Shown here: positions 8,472 through 17,466 of the stretch, piece after piece
Layout: every line of letters begins with the position of its first letter
How positions within the stretch are numbered: position 1 is the first letter of the stretch
Assembly: GCF_030317035.1 (NCBI RefSeq)
Contig: NZ_JASZYK010000004.1
Span: 248,001-312,000, forward strand
Direction of reading: 5' to 3'
Length of the DNA: 64,000 nucleotides
Source: Variovorax sp. J22G73
GTDB taxonomy: Bacteria; Pseudomonadota; Gammaproteobacteria; Burkholderiales; Burkholderiaceae_C
Position numbers and translations under genes: made by a program
Notes under the pieces: generated by a model
What the model saw: the letters and a program-made list of their open reading frames with translations, nothing else
What the model was told of the DNA's origin: nothing
Databases searched by the model: none

Positions 8472-9962
8472 ATGCTCAAAAGACGCACCCTGCTCGCCAC
8501 CGGCGCCGCAGCCCTCACCCCGCTGGCCCTGCCGGCAGCCTTCGCGCAACGCAGGAAAGACGCGCTGGTGATCGGGCTCACGCTGGAGCCGACAGGCCTC
8601 GACCCCACGGCCAAGGCCGGCGCCGAGATTGCCGAGGTGGTGCTCTACACCGTCTTCGAGACGCTCACCAAGATCAACTCCGACGGCAGCGTCACGCCGC
8701 TGCTGGCCGAGCGCTGGGACATCTCGCCCGACCTGAAGACCTACACCTTCAAGCTGCGGCAGGGCGTGAAGTTCCAGAACGGCGAGCCGTTCAACGCGCA
8801 GTCCGTCAAGTTCTCGTTCGATCGCGCGGCCGCGGCCAACAGCACCAACAAGGACAAGCGCACCTTCACCAACATCGCCACGCAGGTGGTCGACGAGCAC
8901 ACGGTGGTGCTGATCAACAAGGAGATCGAGCCCGACCTGCTCTTCCTGCTGGGCCAGGCCTCCGCCATCCTGGTGGAGCCCAGGACGGTGGACACCAACG
9001 CCACCAAGCCCGTGGGCACCGGCCCCTACCGGCTCGACAGCTGGGCCAAGGGCTCGGGCATCGTGCTGGCGAAGTGGGACGGCTGGCGCAACGCCTCGGC
9101 GGTGCAGATCCGCAAGGCGAGCTTTCGCTTCATCTCGGAGCCGGCGGCGCAGACCACCGCGCTGCTGTCGGGCGACGTCGACCTGTTCCCGCACGCCTCG
9201 GTGTCGCGCAGCCTGCCGCAGTTCGAGAACGACAAGCGCTTCCAGATCGTGTTCAACGCCTCGCGCGGCAAGACCATCCTGGCCATCAACAACAAGCGCA
9301 AGCCGCTGGACGACGTGCGCGTGCGCCGCGCCATTGCCGCGGCCATCGACCGCAAGGCCGTGATCGAGGCGGCCGTGGACGGGCGCGGCATTCCGATCGG
9401 CAGCCACTACGTGCCGGGCGCGCCGGGCTACGTGGACACCACGGGCGTCAACCCCTTCGACATCGAGAAGGCGAAGAAGCTGCTGGCCGAGGCCGGCGTG
9501 AAGACGCCGCTGGAGCTCGACCTCGTGCTGCCGCCGCCACCCTACGCACGCCAGGGCGGCGAGCTGATCGCCGCGCAGCTGGCCAAGATCGGCATCGTCG
9601 CGAAGATCCAGAACGTCGAGTGGGCGCAGTGGATCAGCGGCACCTACGGCAACAAGAACTACGACCTCTCGCTGATCCTGCACGTCGAGCCCTTCGACCT
9701 GGTGAACTACACCAAGCCCGAGTACTACTGGGGCTACCAGTCGGCGAAGTTCAACGAGCTGTTCGACAAGGCGCGCAACGCCCCGCGCCCGGCCGACCGC
9801 CTGCGCTACCTGGGCGACGCGCAGCGGCTGCTGGCCGAAGACTCGGCCAACGTGTTTCTCTTTCAGCCGCAGTTCATCACCGTGGCGTCGCGCAACCTGC
9901 GCGGCCTGTGGAAGGACGCGCCGATCTTCGTGAACGACATCGCCGCGCTCTCGTGGGCCTGA
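8472..9962 (+). CDS. Peptide-type ABC importer, binding protein 1 (SBP family 5)
   Basis: This 496-aa periplasmic receptor has a signal sequence with a twin-Arg-like KRRTLL start and a likely cleavage after AFA. The family-5 core follows: the LEPTGLDPT entry, YTFKLRQGVKFQNGEPF, and SAKFNELFDKARNAP near the end. The ATG at 8472 follows a good SD (GGAGG, about 12 bases away). The 111-base gap after the ATPase may hold its own promoter. A close paralogue lies directly downstream, so one permease set seems to be served by two receptors. Confidence 0.93.
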   Translation: MLKRRTLLATGAAALTPLALPAAFAQRRKDALVIGLTLEPTGLDPTAKAGAEIAEVVLYTVFETLTKINSDGSVTPLLAERWDISPDLKTYTFKLRQGVKFQNGEPFNAQSVKFSFDRAAAANSTNKDKRTFTNIATQVVDEHTVVLINKEIEPDLLFLLGQASAILVEPRTVDTNATKPVGTGPYRLDSWAKGSGIVLAKWDGWRNASAVQIRKASFRFISEPAAQTTALLSGDVDLFPHASVSRSLPQFENDKRFQIVFNASRGKTILAINNKRKPLDDVRVRRAIAAAIDRKAVIEAAVDGRGIPIGSHYVPGAPGYVDTTGVNPFDIEKAKKLLAEAGVKTPLELDLVLPPPPYARQGGELIAAQLAKIGIVAKIQNVEWAQWISGTYGNKNYDLSLILHVEPFDLVNYTKPEYYWGYQSAKFNELFDKARNAPRPADRLRYLGDAQRLLAEDSANVFLFQPQFITVASRNLRGLWKDAPIFVNDIAALSWA

Positions 9963-10182
9963 AGCAGGCGCCCGCCGGGCCCTGACCTACGGGAAGCCCC
10001 CGACGAAAAACCGCTCCGCCGGCCGCGCGCCGGCGCGCGCGCTGCGAGAGAATGACCGGCTGCGCACGTGGCATCTTTCGTGCTGCGTGTCGTGTCTTTC
10101 GTGGCGCGGCGCCTCCCTTCGGGGCACGGCGCGCGCCGAAGCAGTCATTCGACCCTGGCTTGTTTTTCCGGAGATCACACGT

Positions 10183-11670
10183 ATGTTGAACCGCCGCACC
10201 CTCCTTACCACCGCTGGCGCCACCGTCGCGCTGGCCACCCCGCTCGCCGGCATGGCGCAGGGCAGGAAGGACGCCATCGTGATCGGCATGGCGCTCGAAC
10301 CGCCGGGCCTGGACCCGACCTCCGGCGCCGCCGCCGCCATTGCAGAGGTGGTGCAGTACAACATCCTGGAAACGCTCACCAAGATCAACGCCGACGGCAG
10401 CGTCACGCCGCTGCTGGCCGACAGCTGGGAGGTCTCGCCCGACCTGAAGACCTACACCTTCAAGCTCAAGCGCGGCGTGAAGTTCCAGAACGGCGAGCCC
10501 TTCAACGCGGCCGCCGTCAAGTTCTCGTTCGACCGCGCCGGCGGCGAGAAGAGCACCAACAAGGACAAGCGCACCTTCGCCAACCTGAGCACCCAGGCGG
10601 TGGACGACTACACGGTGGTGGTCATCAACAAGGAGATCGATCCCGACCTGCCCTTCGTGCTGGGCCAGGCCACGGCCGTCATCGTCGAGCCCAAGAGCGC
10701 CGACACCAACGCCAACAAGCCCGTGGGCACCGGCCCCTACAAGCTCGACGCCTGGGCCAAGGGCTCGTCGCTCACGCTGAGCAAGTGGGAAGGCTTTCGC
10801 AGCCCCGCCACCGCGAAGATCAACAAGGTCACCTTCCGCTTCATCTCCGACACGGCCGCGCAGGCCGCGGCCATGCTCTCGGGCGACGTGGACGTGTTCG
10901 CGCGCATCGGCACGCGCGTGGTGCCGCAGTTCAAGATGAACCCGCAGTTCCAGGTGATCCTGGCGGGCTCGCGCGCCAAGACCATCCTGTCGATCAACAA
11001 CCGCAAGAAGCCGCTGGACGACGTGCGCGTGCGCCGCGCCATCCTCGCGGCCATCGACCGCAAGGCCGTGATCGAAGGCGCGGCCGACGGCTTCGGCGTG
11101 CCCATCGGCAGCCACTACGTGCCGGGCGCGGCGGGCTATGTGGACACCACCGGCATCAACCCATTCGACATCGAGAAGGCCAAGAAGCTGCTGGCCGAGG
11201 CCGGCGTGAAGACGCCGCTCGAACTGAAGATGACGCTGCCGCCTCCTCCGTACGCTCGCCAGGGCGGCGAGGTCATCGTGGCCCAGCTCGCCAAGATCGG
11301 CATCGTGGTGAAGGTGCAGAACGTGGAGTGGGCCCAGTGGCTCAGCGGCACCTACGGCAACAAGGACTACGACCTGTCGATCGTGTCGCACGTGGAGCCC
11401 TTCGACCTGGGCAACTACGCCAAGTCGGACTACTACTGGGGCTACCAGTCGAAGGCCTTCGACACGCTGTTCGACAAGATCAAGAGCACCAGCAGCGCCA
11501 CGGAGCGCAACAAGCTGCTGGGCGACGCGCAGAAGATGCTGGCCACCGACGCGGCCAACGGCTTCCTGTACCAGCCGCAGTTCCCGACCGTGGCGAAGAA
11601 GAACGTCAAGGGCATCTGGAAGGACAACCCCATCTTCGTGAACGACCTGTCGGCGCTGTCGTGGGGCTGA
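10183..11670 (+). CDS. Peptide-type ABC importer, binding protein 2 (SBP family 5, paralogue)
   Basis: This 495-aa receptor is colinear with binding protein 1 over its whole length, sharing long blocks such as GSHYVPGA, GYVDTTG and DIEKAKKLLAEAGVKTPLEL. The two are clearly a tandem duplication. It also has an N-terminal signal (MLNRRTLLTTAG to GMAQ). Differences cluster in the middle (RIGTRVVPQFKMNPQF in place of HASVSRSLPQFENDKRF), the region that would tune ligand choice. It is preceded by 220 bases of very GC-rich spacer without a visible gene, and its stop lies inside the start of the amidase. Confidence 0.93.
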   Translation: MLNRRTLLTTAGATVALATPLAGMAQGRKDAIVIGMALEPPGLDPTSGAAAAIAEVVQYNILETLTKINADGSVTPLLADSWEVSPDLKTYTFKLKRGVKFQNGEPFNAAAVKFSFDRAGGEKSTNKDKRTFANLSTQAVDDYTVVVINKEIDPDLPFVLGQATAVIVEPKSADTNANKPVGTGPYKLDAWAKGSSLTLSKWEGFRSPATAKINKVTFRFISDTAAQAAAMLSGDVDVFARIGTRVVPQFKMNPQFQVILAGSRAKTILSINNRKKPLDDVRVRRAILAAIDRKAVIEGAADGFGVPIGSHYVPGAAGYVDTTGINPFDIEKAKKLLAEAGVKTPLELKMTLPPPPYARQGGEVIVAQLAKIGIVVKVQNVEWAQWLSGTYGNKDYDLSIVSHVEPFDLGNYAKSDYYWGYQSKAFDTLFDKIKSTSSATERNKLLGDAQKMLATDAANGFLYQPQFPTVAKKNVKGIWKDNPIFVNDLSALSWG

Positions 11671-13055
11671 ATGAGCTGACCGCGCAGGAGCTTGCCGCGG
11701 CCTACCGCGACCGCAAGCTCTCGCCGGTGGAGGTCACGCAGGCCGTGATCGCGCAAATCGAACGCTGGGAGCCGCACCTGCAGGCGACCTGGCTGTTCAG
11801 GCCCGAGGCCGCGCTCGCGCAGGCGCGCGCCTCGGAAGCACGCTGGCAGCGCGGCGACGCGCTCGGCCCGCTCGACGGCGTGCCGGCCACCCTCAAGGAA
11901 AACATCGCCACGCGCGGCGACCCGATGCCCGCCGGCACCGCCGCGGTCGACCTGCGGCCTGCCGCCGCCGACGCACCGCCGGCCGCGCGCATGAAGGAAG
12001 CCGGCGCGGTGATCGTCAGCAAGACGACCATGCCCGACTACGGCATGCTGTCTTCGGGCCTGTCTAGCTTTCACACGCTGGCGCGCAACCCCTGGAACCT
12101 GCGGCTCACGCCGGGCGGCTCCAGCGCGGGCGCTGGCGCCGCCACCGCGGCGGGCTACGGCCCGCTGCACCTGGGCACCGACATCGGTGGTTCGCTGCGC
12201 CTGCCCGCGAGCTGGTGCGGCGTGTTCACGCTGAAGCCGAGCCTGGGGCGCATACCGATCGACCCGCCCTACATGGGCCGCGCGGCGGGGCCGATGACGC
12301 GCACCGTGGGCGACGCGGCGCTGGTGATGCAGGCGCTGTCGAAGCCCGATGCGCGCGACAGCATGAGCCTGCCGCCGCAGGACATCGACTGGGAGGCCTT
12401 CGACGTGTCGCCCGACCATCTGCGCGGCTTGCGCATCGGGCTGCTGCTCGACGCAGGCTGCGGGCTGGCGGTCGAGCCGGAGATCCAGGCGGCGGTGGAG
12501 CATGCGGCGCGCCTGCTGGAGAAGGCGGGCGCCATCATCGAACCGATGCAACCGTTCATGTCGCAGGCCATGCTCGACGGCATGGACCATCTGTGGCGCA
12601 TGCGTTCGCTGGTGGACATGAAGGGCCTGCGCGCGGACCAGCGCGCGAAGGTGTTGCCCTACATCCGCGAGTGGGCGGAGAGCGCGGCCGAGTTCAGCGG
12701 CGAGCACGTGTTCCGCGGGTTCAGCCAGTTCCATGCGACGCGCGTTGCGGCGGTGGCGGCGTGCGCGCGTTTCGACTACGTGATTTCGCCGGTGTCGCCC
12801 AACATGCCGGCGGCAGCCGAAGCACCCTCGCCGACGAACGACCCTTTGCGTCCGCTGGAACACATCGGGTTCACGGTGCCCTTCAACATGTCGGAGCAGC
12901 CGGCGGCTTCGGTGAACTGCGGCTATTCGGCGGATGGCATGCCGATAGGGCTGCAGATTGCGGGCCAACGCTTCGACGACCTCGGGGTGTTGCGCGTGGC
13001 GCGTGCGTTCGAGCAGATTCGGGAGCCGCAGCGGCCTTGGCCTGTGGTTCCCTGA
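11661..13055 (+). CDS. Amidase (amidase-signature family)
   Basis: This 464-aa cytoplasmic hydrolase would cleave an amide substrate, probably the one imported by the preceding ABC system. The Ser-cisSer-Lys triad is visible: Lys79 in LKENIATRG, Ser154 in GGSSAGAGAA and Ser178 in GTDIGGSLRLP. No ATG gives the full N-terminus; a GTG at 11661, ten bases inside the binding-protein gene, gives MGLNELTAQELAAAYRDRKL, a normal amidase beginning. The overlap suggests translational coupling. Specificity cannot be read from sequence; it is not an obvious GatA because no gatB or gatC is near. Confidence 0.92.
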   Translation: MGLNELTAQELAAAYRDRKLSPVEVTQAVIAQIERWEPHLQATWLFRPEAALAQARASEARWQRGDALGPLDGVPATLKENIATRGDPMPAGTAAVDLRPAAADAPPAARMKEAGAVIVSKTTMPDYGMLSSGLSSFHTLARNPWNLRLTPGGSSAGAGAATAAGYGPLHLGTDIGGSLRLPASWCGVFTLKPSLGRIPIDPPYMGRAAGPMTRTVGDAALVMQALSKPDARDSMSLPPQDIDWEAFDVSPDHLRGLRIGLLLDAGCGLAVEPEIQAAVEHAARLLEKAGAIIEPMQPFMSQAMLDGMDHLWRMRSLVDMKGLRADQRAKVLPYIREWAESAAEFSGEHVFRGFSQFHATRVAAVAACARFDYVISPVSPNMPAAAEAPSPTNDPLRPLEHIGFTVPFNMSEQPAASVNCGYSADGMPIGLQIAGQRFDDLGVLRVARAFEQIREPQRPWPVVP

Positions 13056-13153
13056 TTTCTTTGCGGTGCTGCTTCAGGGCGACGATCACGCCGGCGGCCT
13101 GTTCACCCATCCCGACCACATGCCCCTTCGAACACTCCCAGAACACGAGAGCT

Positions 13154-13780
13154 TCAAGTAGCCGCGTACCGCCCCGGCTTGTGGTTGATCCACAAGAACA
13201 GCCCCATCACCACCGCGGCCAGCACCGACCAGCCCACCCGTTCCGGTGGAATCACGAACAGGGCGAGCAACACCACCGTGCAGTCGATGGCGATCTGGAC
13301 TTTGCCGGCGGGCCAGCCGCGCTTTTCCTGCAGGTACAGCGTCAACACGGTCGCACCGCCCAGGCTGGCGCGGTGGCGGGCGAGAAACAGGCAGCCGGTG
13401 CCCAGCATCAGGCCACCCAGCACGGCCGCGAAGGCCGGGTGCAGTGAATGGATGGACAGGTAGCGCGGGGCCCACTCGGTCATGACCGACAGCAACGCGA
13501 TCGCCGAAAAAGTCTTCACCGTGAACGCCCGGCCCATGTGGCGCCACGCGAACCAGTAGAACGGCAGATTGACCAGGAAGAACAGCTTGCCGAAGCTCGC
13601 GCCGGTGGCGTAGTGCAACAGGAACGCGGCACCGGCCGTGCCCCCCGTGAGCAGCCCCGCCTGGCCGAACAGCATCATCGCGATGGCGACGAACAGCGTG
13701 CCCGAGAAGATCGCCTGCGCGTCGTCGAAACGGGAATGGCGCAGCCAGGCCGGGGTGGAAGTGGGAGGGGGCGCGTCCAT
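13154..13780 (-). CDS. YitT-family membrane protein
   Basis: This 208-aa inner-membrane protein has about five to six hydrophobic spans and the GQAGLLTGGTAGAAFLLHY segment characteristic of YitT/DUF161 proteins. The longer members carry a C-terminal DUF2179 domain, which is missing here. The function of the family is not established. It lies convergent to the amidase and downstream of, and in the same direction as, the LysR gene, with a 96-base gap. The 98 bases between it and the amidase hold nothing recognisable. Confidence 0.85.
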   Translation of the reverse strand: MDAPPPTSTPAWLRHSRFDDAQAIFSGTLFVAIAMMLFGQAGLLTGGTAGAAFLLHYATGASFGKLFFLVNLPFYWFAWRHMGRAFTVKTFSAIALLSVMTEWAPRYLSIHSLHPAFAAVLGGLMLGTGCLFLARHRASLGGATVLTLYLQEKRGWPAGKVQIAIDCTVVLLALFVIPPERVGWSVLAAVVMGLFLWINHKPGRYAAT

Positions 13781-13876
13781 GGCGGAGGGTGACGCAAATC
13801 CCGCGCCACCTCGCTGCGCGTTGTTCCCATCAGGGAGCCGGCGGTGCGGTGGCTCAGTTGCTCGCTCAGCTGCCGT

Positions 13877-14737
13877 TCACACCAGCTGGGTCGCCAGCAT
13901 CTCGCGCGCCCGGGTCACGAAGTCTGTTTCTCCCCGGCGCCCCGGCAGGAACTCGAAGGTCACGCGCGGCAGCGCCGGCAGACCGTGGGGCGTTGCCAGC
14001 CGCGCGACGCCCTCGCTGATCGCCGACTCGTTGAGGCACGCGACACCCAGCCCCGCGGCCAGGGCCGACTGCAGGCCGGCCACGCCCGACGCCACATGCG
14101 CCAGCGCGTACGGCACGCGCTTGCGCCGCAGCAAGGCCACCGTGAACTGGTGCAGCGAGCAGGTGTCCGGCAGCGCCAGCAACCGCACCGGCTCGCCCCG
14201 CGCGAGGCGCATGCCCTGCGCGCCCAGCCACGCCAGCGACTCGCGCCGGATCACCGACGCCCGCGGCTGGGCGGCGGACACGCCGGCGATGTTCATCGCG
14301 AGCCCCACGTCGAAATCGCCACGCGCGTAGGCCGCGCGCAACTCGTCGCTCTTCAGGATGCCGACGTTCAACCGCACCTGCGGGTAGCTCTCGCCGAGCC
14401 GGCCCAGCAGCCGCGTCAGGTCGCCGGGGCGAAAGTAGTCGGTGACCGCAAGGCGCAGCTCGCCCTGCAGCGTCTCGCCGTGCAGGTCGCGAAAGGCTTC
14501 GTCGCTCATCGCCAGGATGCGCCGGGCGTAGGCCAGCAGCTTCAGCCCGGCCTCGGTGGGCGACACGCCCGCCTTGCTGCGCGTGAGCAGCGACTGGCCC
14601 GCCCGCTCTTCCAGCTTTCTGATCTGCTCGCTGACCGACGACTGCGACAGGAACACGCGCGGCGCCGCGGCCGTCAGGCTGCCCGCGTCGGCCACCGCCA
14701 CCAGCGTGCGCAATTGCTCCAGGTCGAAACCTTGCAT
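13877..14737 (-). CDS. LysR-family transcriptional regulator
   Basis: This 286-aa protein has a LysR winged helix-turn-helix in its first 65 residues (FDLEQLRTLVAVADAGSLTA, SQSSVSEQIRKLEE) and a co-inducer-binding domain after about residue 90. It is divergent from the tautomerase gene, the classic arrangement for a LysR regulator controlling its neighbour, with 153 bases between the starts. The effector is unknown. The intergenic region is AT-rich near the LysR start (TGATTTATTAATCC) and carries a tandem repeat near the tautomerase. Confidence 0.9.
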   Translation of the reverse strand: MQGFDLEQLRTLVAVADAGSLTAAAPRVFLSQSSVSEQIRKLEERAGQSLLTRSKAGVSPTEAGLKLLAYARRILAMSDEAFRDLHGETLQGELRLAVTDYFRPGDLTRLLGRLGESYPQVRLNVGILKSDELRAAYARGDFDVGLAMNIAGVSAAQPRASVIRRESLAWLGAQGMRLARGEPVRLLALPDTCSLHQFTVALLRRKRVPYALAHVASGVAGLQSALAAGLGVACLNESAISEGVARLATPHGLPALPRVTFEFLPGRRGETDFVTRAREMLATQLV

Positions 14738-14834
14738 GATTTATTAATCCATTCGTTCAGCCGATGGCATTCATCATATCTTCCCGCTTTTCCGATGGAC
14801 TGTCTGTTCGCACAATCACCCCATCGACCACCCC

Positions 14835-14870
14835 TTTTCAACCCTTTCAACCCTTTCAACCCCTTCAACG
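14835..14870 (+). repeat. 9-bp tandem repeat upstream of the tautomerase gene
   Basis: Four adjacent nine-base units, TTTTCAACC, CTTTCAACC, CTTTCAACC and CCTTCAACG, end about 20 bases before the tautomerase start and just upstream of its SD (CAGGAG). A repeat of this kind in a 5' leader can change copy number and alter expression; this is inference. Confidence 0.8.
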
Positions 14871-14890
14871 CTTTCCTACAGGAGTCCGCC

Positions 14891-15289
14891 ATGCCCCACA
14901 TCGTCGTCCACCTCTCCGGCCAACCCGACGCCGACCTCACCCGCAAGACCGTCGACGCGGTCGCCGAGCTCACGCAAAGCGTGCTCGGCAAGCAGCTGCC
15001 GGTGATCGCCATCACCGTGCAGTACATCGCCGCCGACGCGTGGTTCATCGGCGGGCAGTCGCTCGCGGCGCTGGGCAAGTCGGCCTTCCACCTGGACATC
15101 AGCGTCACCGACGAGACCAACACCAAGGCCGAGAAGGCGCGCTACCTGCGCGAAGTGCACGCGGCCATGGCGAAGATCCGGCCCGACCTGCACGAGGTGT
15201 CGTACATCCACGTGATCGACGCGCGCGGCGCGGCCTACGGCTACGGCGGCAAGACGCAGGAGTACCGCCACCAGCAGGCCGGCGTCTGA
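14891..15289 (+). CDS. Tautomerase (4-oxalocrotonate tautomerase superfamily)
   Basis: The 132-aa protein begins MPHIVVHLSG, so removal of Met would expose the catalytic N-terminal proline of this superfamily. It is about twice the length of classical 4-OT, like other long-chain family members. A good SD (CAGGAG) lies about nine bases upstream. It is divergent from a LysR regulator and followed after 39 bases by a TTC38-like gene, probably in one transcript. The natural substrate, likely an aromatic ring-cleavage or keto-enol intermediate, cannot be named. Confidence 0.85.
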   Translation: MPHIVVHLSGQPDADLTRKTVDAVAELTQSVLGKQLPVIAITVQYIAADAWFIGGQSLAALGKSAFHLDISVTDETNTKAEKARYLREVHAAMAKIRPDLHEVSYIHVIDARGAAYGYGGKTQEYRHQQAGV

Positions 15290-15328
15290 CGCGTTGAAGC
15301 AATGCCGGGGGCATGGCACCATGCCGCC

Positions 15329-16687
15329 ATGCCCTCCGGAAATTCGCTCGCCGCCGACAGCCTCGGCAACCCCCTCACCCTCGACGACCCCGCCAGCCTG
15401 CCGCTGGTCGACGACTTCGTCATGGGCTTCATCTCGACCGAGGCGCGCGCCGTCAACCTGATCGCGCTGGCCGAGACCGATGCGAGCCCCCTCGTGCAGG
15501 CCTACTGCGCCACGCTGCACCTGTTCGCCGAGTCGCGCGAGGCGGTGGCCAATGCGCGGCCCTTCCTGGCGAAGGCGCGTTCGGGCGCTGCTCGCGCCAC
15601 GCCGCGCGAGCAGCGCTACATCGCGGCCATCGAGGCCTGGGCGAACGGCGACATCGCGGGTGCCATCGCGTTGCATGCCGAGCAGGCGCGCGAACATCCG
15701 CGCGACCTGGTGTCGGTCAAGCTGGGCCAGTACCACTGCTTCAACACCGGCGACTGCCCGGGCATGCTGCGGCTGGCGCTGGCCGTGATGCCGCACGCGG
15801 CCGACGTGCCCTACGTACACGGCATGGCCGCCTTCGGCTACGAGCAGTGCCACCTGATGCGCGAGGCCGAGGCCAGCGCGCGCCATGCCATTGCCATGTG
15901 CCGCAAGGAACCGTGGGCGCACCACGCGCTGGCGCACGTGATGCTCACCGAAGGCCGGCTTGCGGAAGGCCTGGCCTTCATGCAGGGCGTGAGCGACACG
16001 TGGAGCGGGCTCAACTCGTTCATGGTCACGCACAACTGGTGGCACGTGGCGCTGTTCCTGATCGACCTGGGCCGCGACGCCGAGGCGCTGGCCGTGTACG
16101 ACGAGCACGCCTGGGGCGTGGTGAAGGACTATTCGCAGGACCAGATCGGCGCGGTGTCTCTGCTCGCGCGGCTGGAGCTCGCGGGCATCGACGTGGGCAC
16201 GCGCTGGGACGACGTGGCGAGGTACCTGCTGCAGCGCCAGGCCGACCAGGTGCTGCCCTTTCTCGACCTGCAGTACCTCTACGGCCTGGCGCGCGCCGGG
16301 CGGGCCGAGGCCGACGTGCTGCTGCGCAACATCGAGGCCTTCGCGCCCCACGCGCCGCCTTCGACGCGCGCCGCATGGCAGCGCGTGTGCGTGCCGGCCG
16401 CGCACGGCCTGGTGGCGCATGCGCGGGGCGACTTGGTTGCGGCGGTCGAAGGGCTGGGGGTGGCGCTGCCGCGCATGATCGAAATCGGCGGCAGCCACGC
16501 GCAGCGCGACCTGTTCGAGCAGCTGTACGTCGATGCGCTGGTGCGCACCGGCACCGAAGCCTCGCTGACGGGTGCGCAGGGCATCCTGCAGCAGCAGCTG
16601 AACGGGCAGCCTGAGTCGCTGCGGCTGCGGCGGCAGACGGCCGCGGTCTACGAGAAGCTGGGGCTGGGCGCGCTGCTGGGAGGCTGA
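15329..16687 (+). CDS. Tetratricopeptide repeat protein 38-like protein
   Basis: This 452-aa soluble protein resembles the TTC38 family, which occurs in bacteria and animals and has no settled function. The repeat region is visible in pieces such as EQRYIAAIEAWANGDIAGAI, and the conserved HNWWHVALFLIDLGR segment lies in the middle. No signal peptide is present. I chose the ATG at 15329; an in-frame ATG at 15302 is only 12 bases beyond the tautomerase stop and has no clear SD. It is probably co-transcribed with the tautomerase under the LysR regulator. Confidence 0.82.
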   Translation: MPSGNSLAADSLGNPLTLDDPASLPLVDDFVMGFISTEARAVNLIALAETDASPLVQAYCATLHLFAESREAVANARPFLAKARSGAARATPREQRYIAAIEAWANGDIAGAIALHAEQAREHPRDLVSVKLGQYHCFNTGDCPGMLRLALAVMPHAADVPYVHGMAAFGYEQCHLMREAEASARHAIAMCRKEPWAHHALAHVMLTEGRLAEGLAFMQGVSDTWSGLNSFMVTHNWWHVALFLIDLGRDAEALAVYDEHAWGVVKDYSQDQIGAVSLLARLELAGIDVGTRWDDVARYLLQRQADQVLPFLDLQYLYGLARAGRAEADVLLRNIEAFAPHAPPSTRAAWQRVCVPAAHGLVAHARGDLVAAVEGLGVALPRMIEIGGSHAQRDLFEQLYVDALVRTGTEASLTGAQGILQQQLNGQPESLRLRRQTAAVYEKLGLGALLGG

Positions 16688-16727
16688 AAGGCTGCGAACT
16701 GAGCGCTTTGGTTGAAGGCCGAGCGCA

Positions 16728-17435
16728 TCAGCCCTTGTTCTTCAGGTGCCGCGTCTGGTCGTAGGTCGGTTGCGGCGGCAGGTCGGCCAGGTGGCGCGTG
16801 TCGGCCCAGTCGACGATCTCGATCGCCTCGGGCCGGGCCGGGTCGGCGATGCGGATGCGGTTGAAGCCCGCGTTGGGAATGTCGCTGGTGCGCGGGCCGC
16901 TCAGGCTCAGGCCGCGGGCGGTGCGCCACACCATGTCGAGCACGCCGCCGTGCGTGACCACGATCAGGTGCCGGCCGCGGTACTCGGTGGCGATGGTGCC
17001 CAGCGCCGCGATGATGCGGGTGTGAAACTCGCGCGCCGTCTCGCCCTCGGGCATGGCGTGGTCTTCGCGGAACTCCAGCCACTCTTCCCACGCGCGCGGG
17101 TGCAGGCTCTGGATTTCGTCGGAGCGCATGCCCTCGACCACGCCGAAGAACTGCTCGCGCAAGCCCGCCGACGTCACCACCGGCAGCGACAGCTGCTGGG
17201 CGGCGGGCGCGGCGGTCTGCTGCGCGCGCATCAGGTCGCTGCTCAAAATGTGCTGCACCTGCTCTTCGGCCAGCCGCAGGCCGAGGCGACGGGCCTGCTC
17301 ATGGCCGATGTCGTTGAGCGGAACGTCGGCGTGGCCCTGGAAGCGCAGCTCGCGGTTCCAGGCGGTTTCGCCGTGGCGGATCAGGATCAGGTCGGTGGTG
17401 AGCTCGGGCTTGGGTTGGGGTGTTGGCGTTGGCAT
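16728..17435 (-). CDS. Histidine phosphatase family protein (phosphoglycerate mutase-like)
   Basis: This 235-aa cytoplasmic enzyme has the RHG motif LILIRHGETAWN at about residues 17-28, with catalytic His, and the second histidine in VVTHGGVLDMV. The GHADVPLNDIGHEQARRLG segment is typical of cofactor-independent-sized members such as GpmB and CobC. No cobalamin genes are near, so a CobC role is unlikely. The start gives a Pro-rich leader (MPTPTPQPKPELTT), and a shorter protein is possible. It faces the TTC38-like gene tail to tail. Confidence 0.88.
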   Translation of the reverse strand: MPTPTPQPKPELTTDLILIRHGETAWNRELRFQGHADVPLNDIGHEQARRLGLRLAEEQVQHILSSDLMRAQQTAAPAAQQLSLPVVTSAGLREQFFGVVEGMRSDEIQSLHPRAWEEWLEFREDHAMPEGETAREFHTRIIAALGTIATEYRGRHLIVVTHGGVLDMVWRTARGLSLSGPRTSDIPNAGFNRIRIADPARPEAIEIVDWADTRHLADLPPQPTYDQTRHLKNKG

Positions 17436-17466
17436 TGCCGCCCATTTTCCACCGTGCGCGCGAAGC

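Noticed and set aside
9963..10182. A separate gene between the two binding-protein genes
   Set aside because: No frame has an SD or recognisable product. The region is GC-rich spacer with short dyads and an SD for the second receptor.
12883..13146. Short minus-strand frame (87 aa) across the end of the amidase gene
   Set aside because: Most of it lies opposite the amidase C-terminus, which is conserved, and there is no SD or recognisable domain. The segment after the amidase stop is too short to judge.
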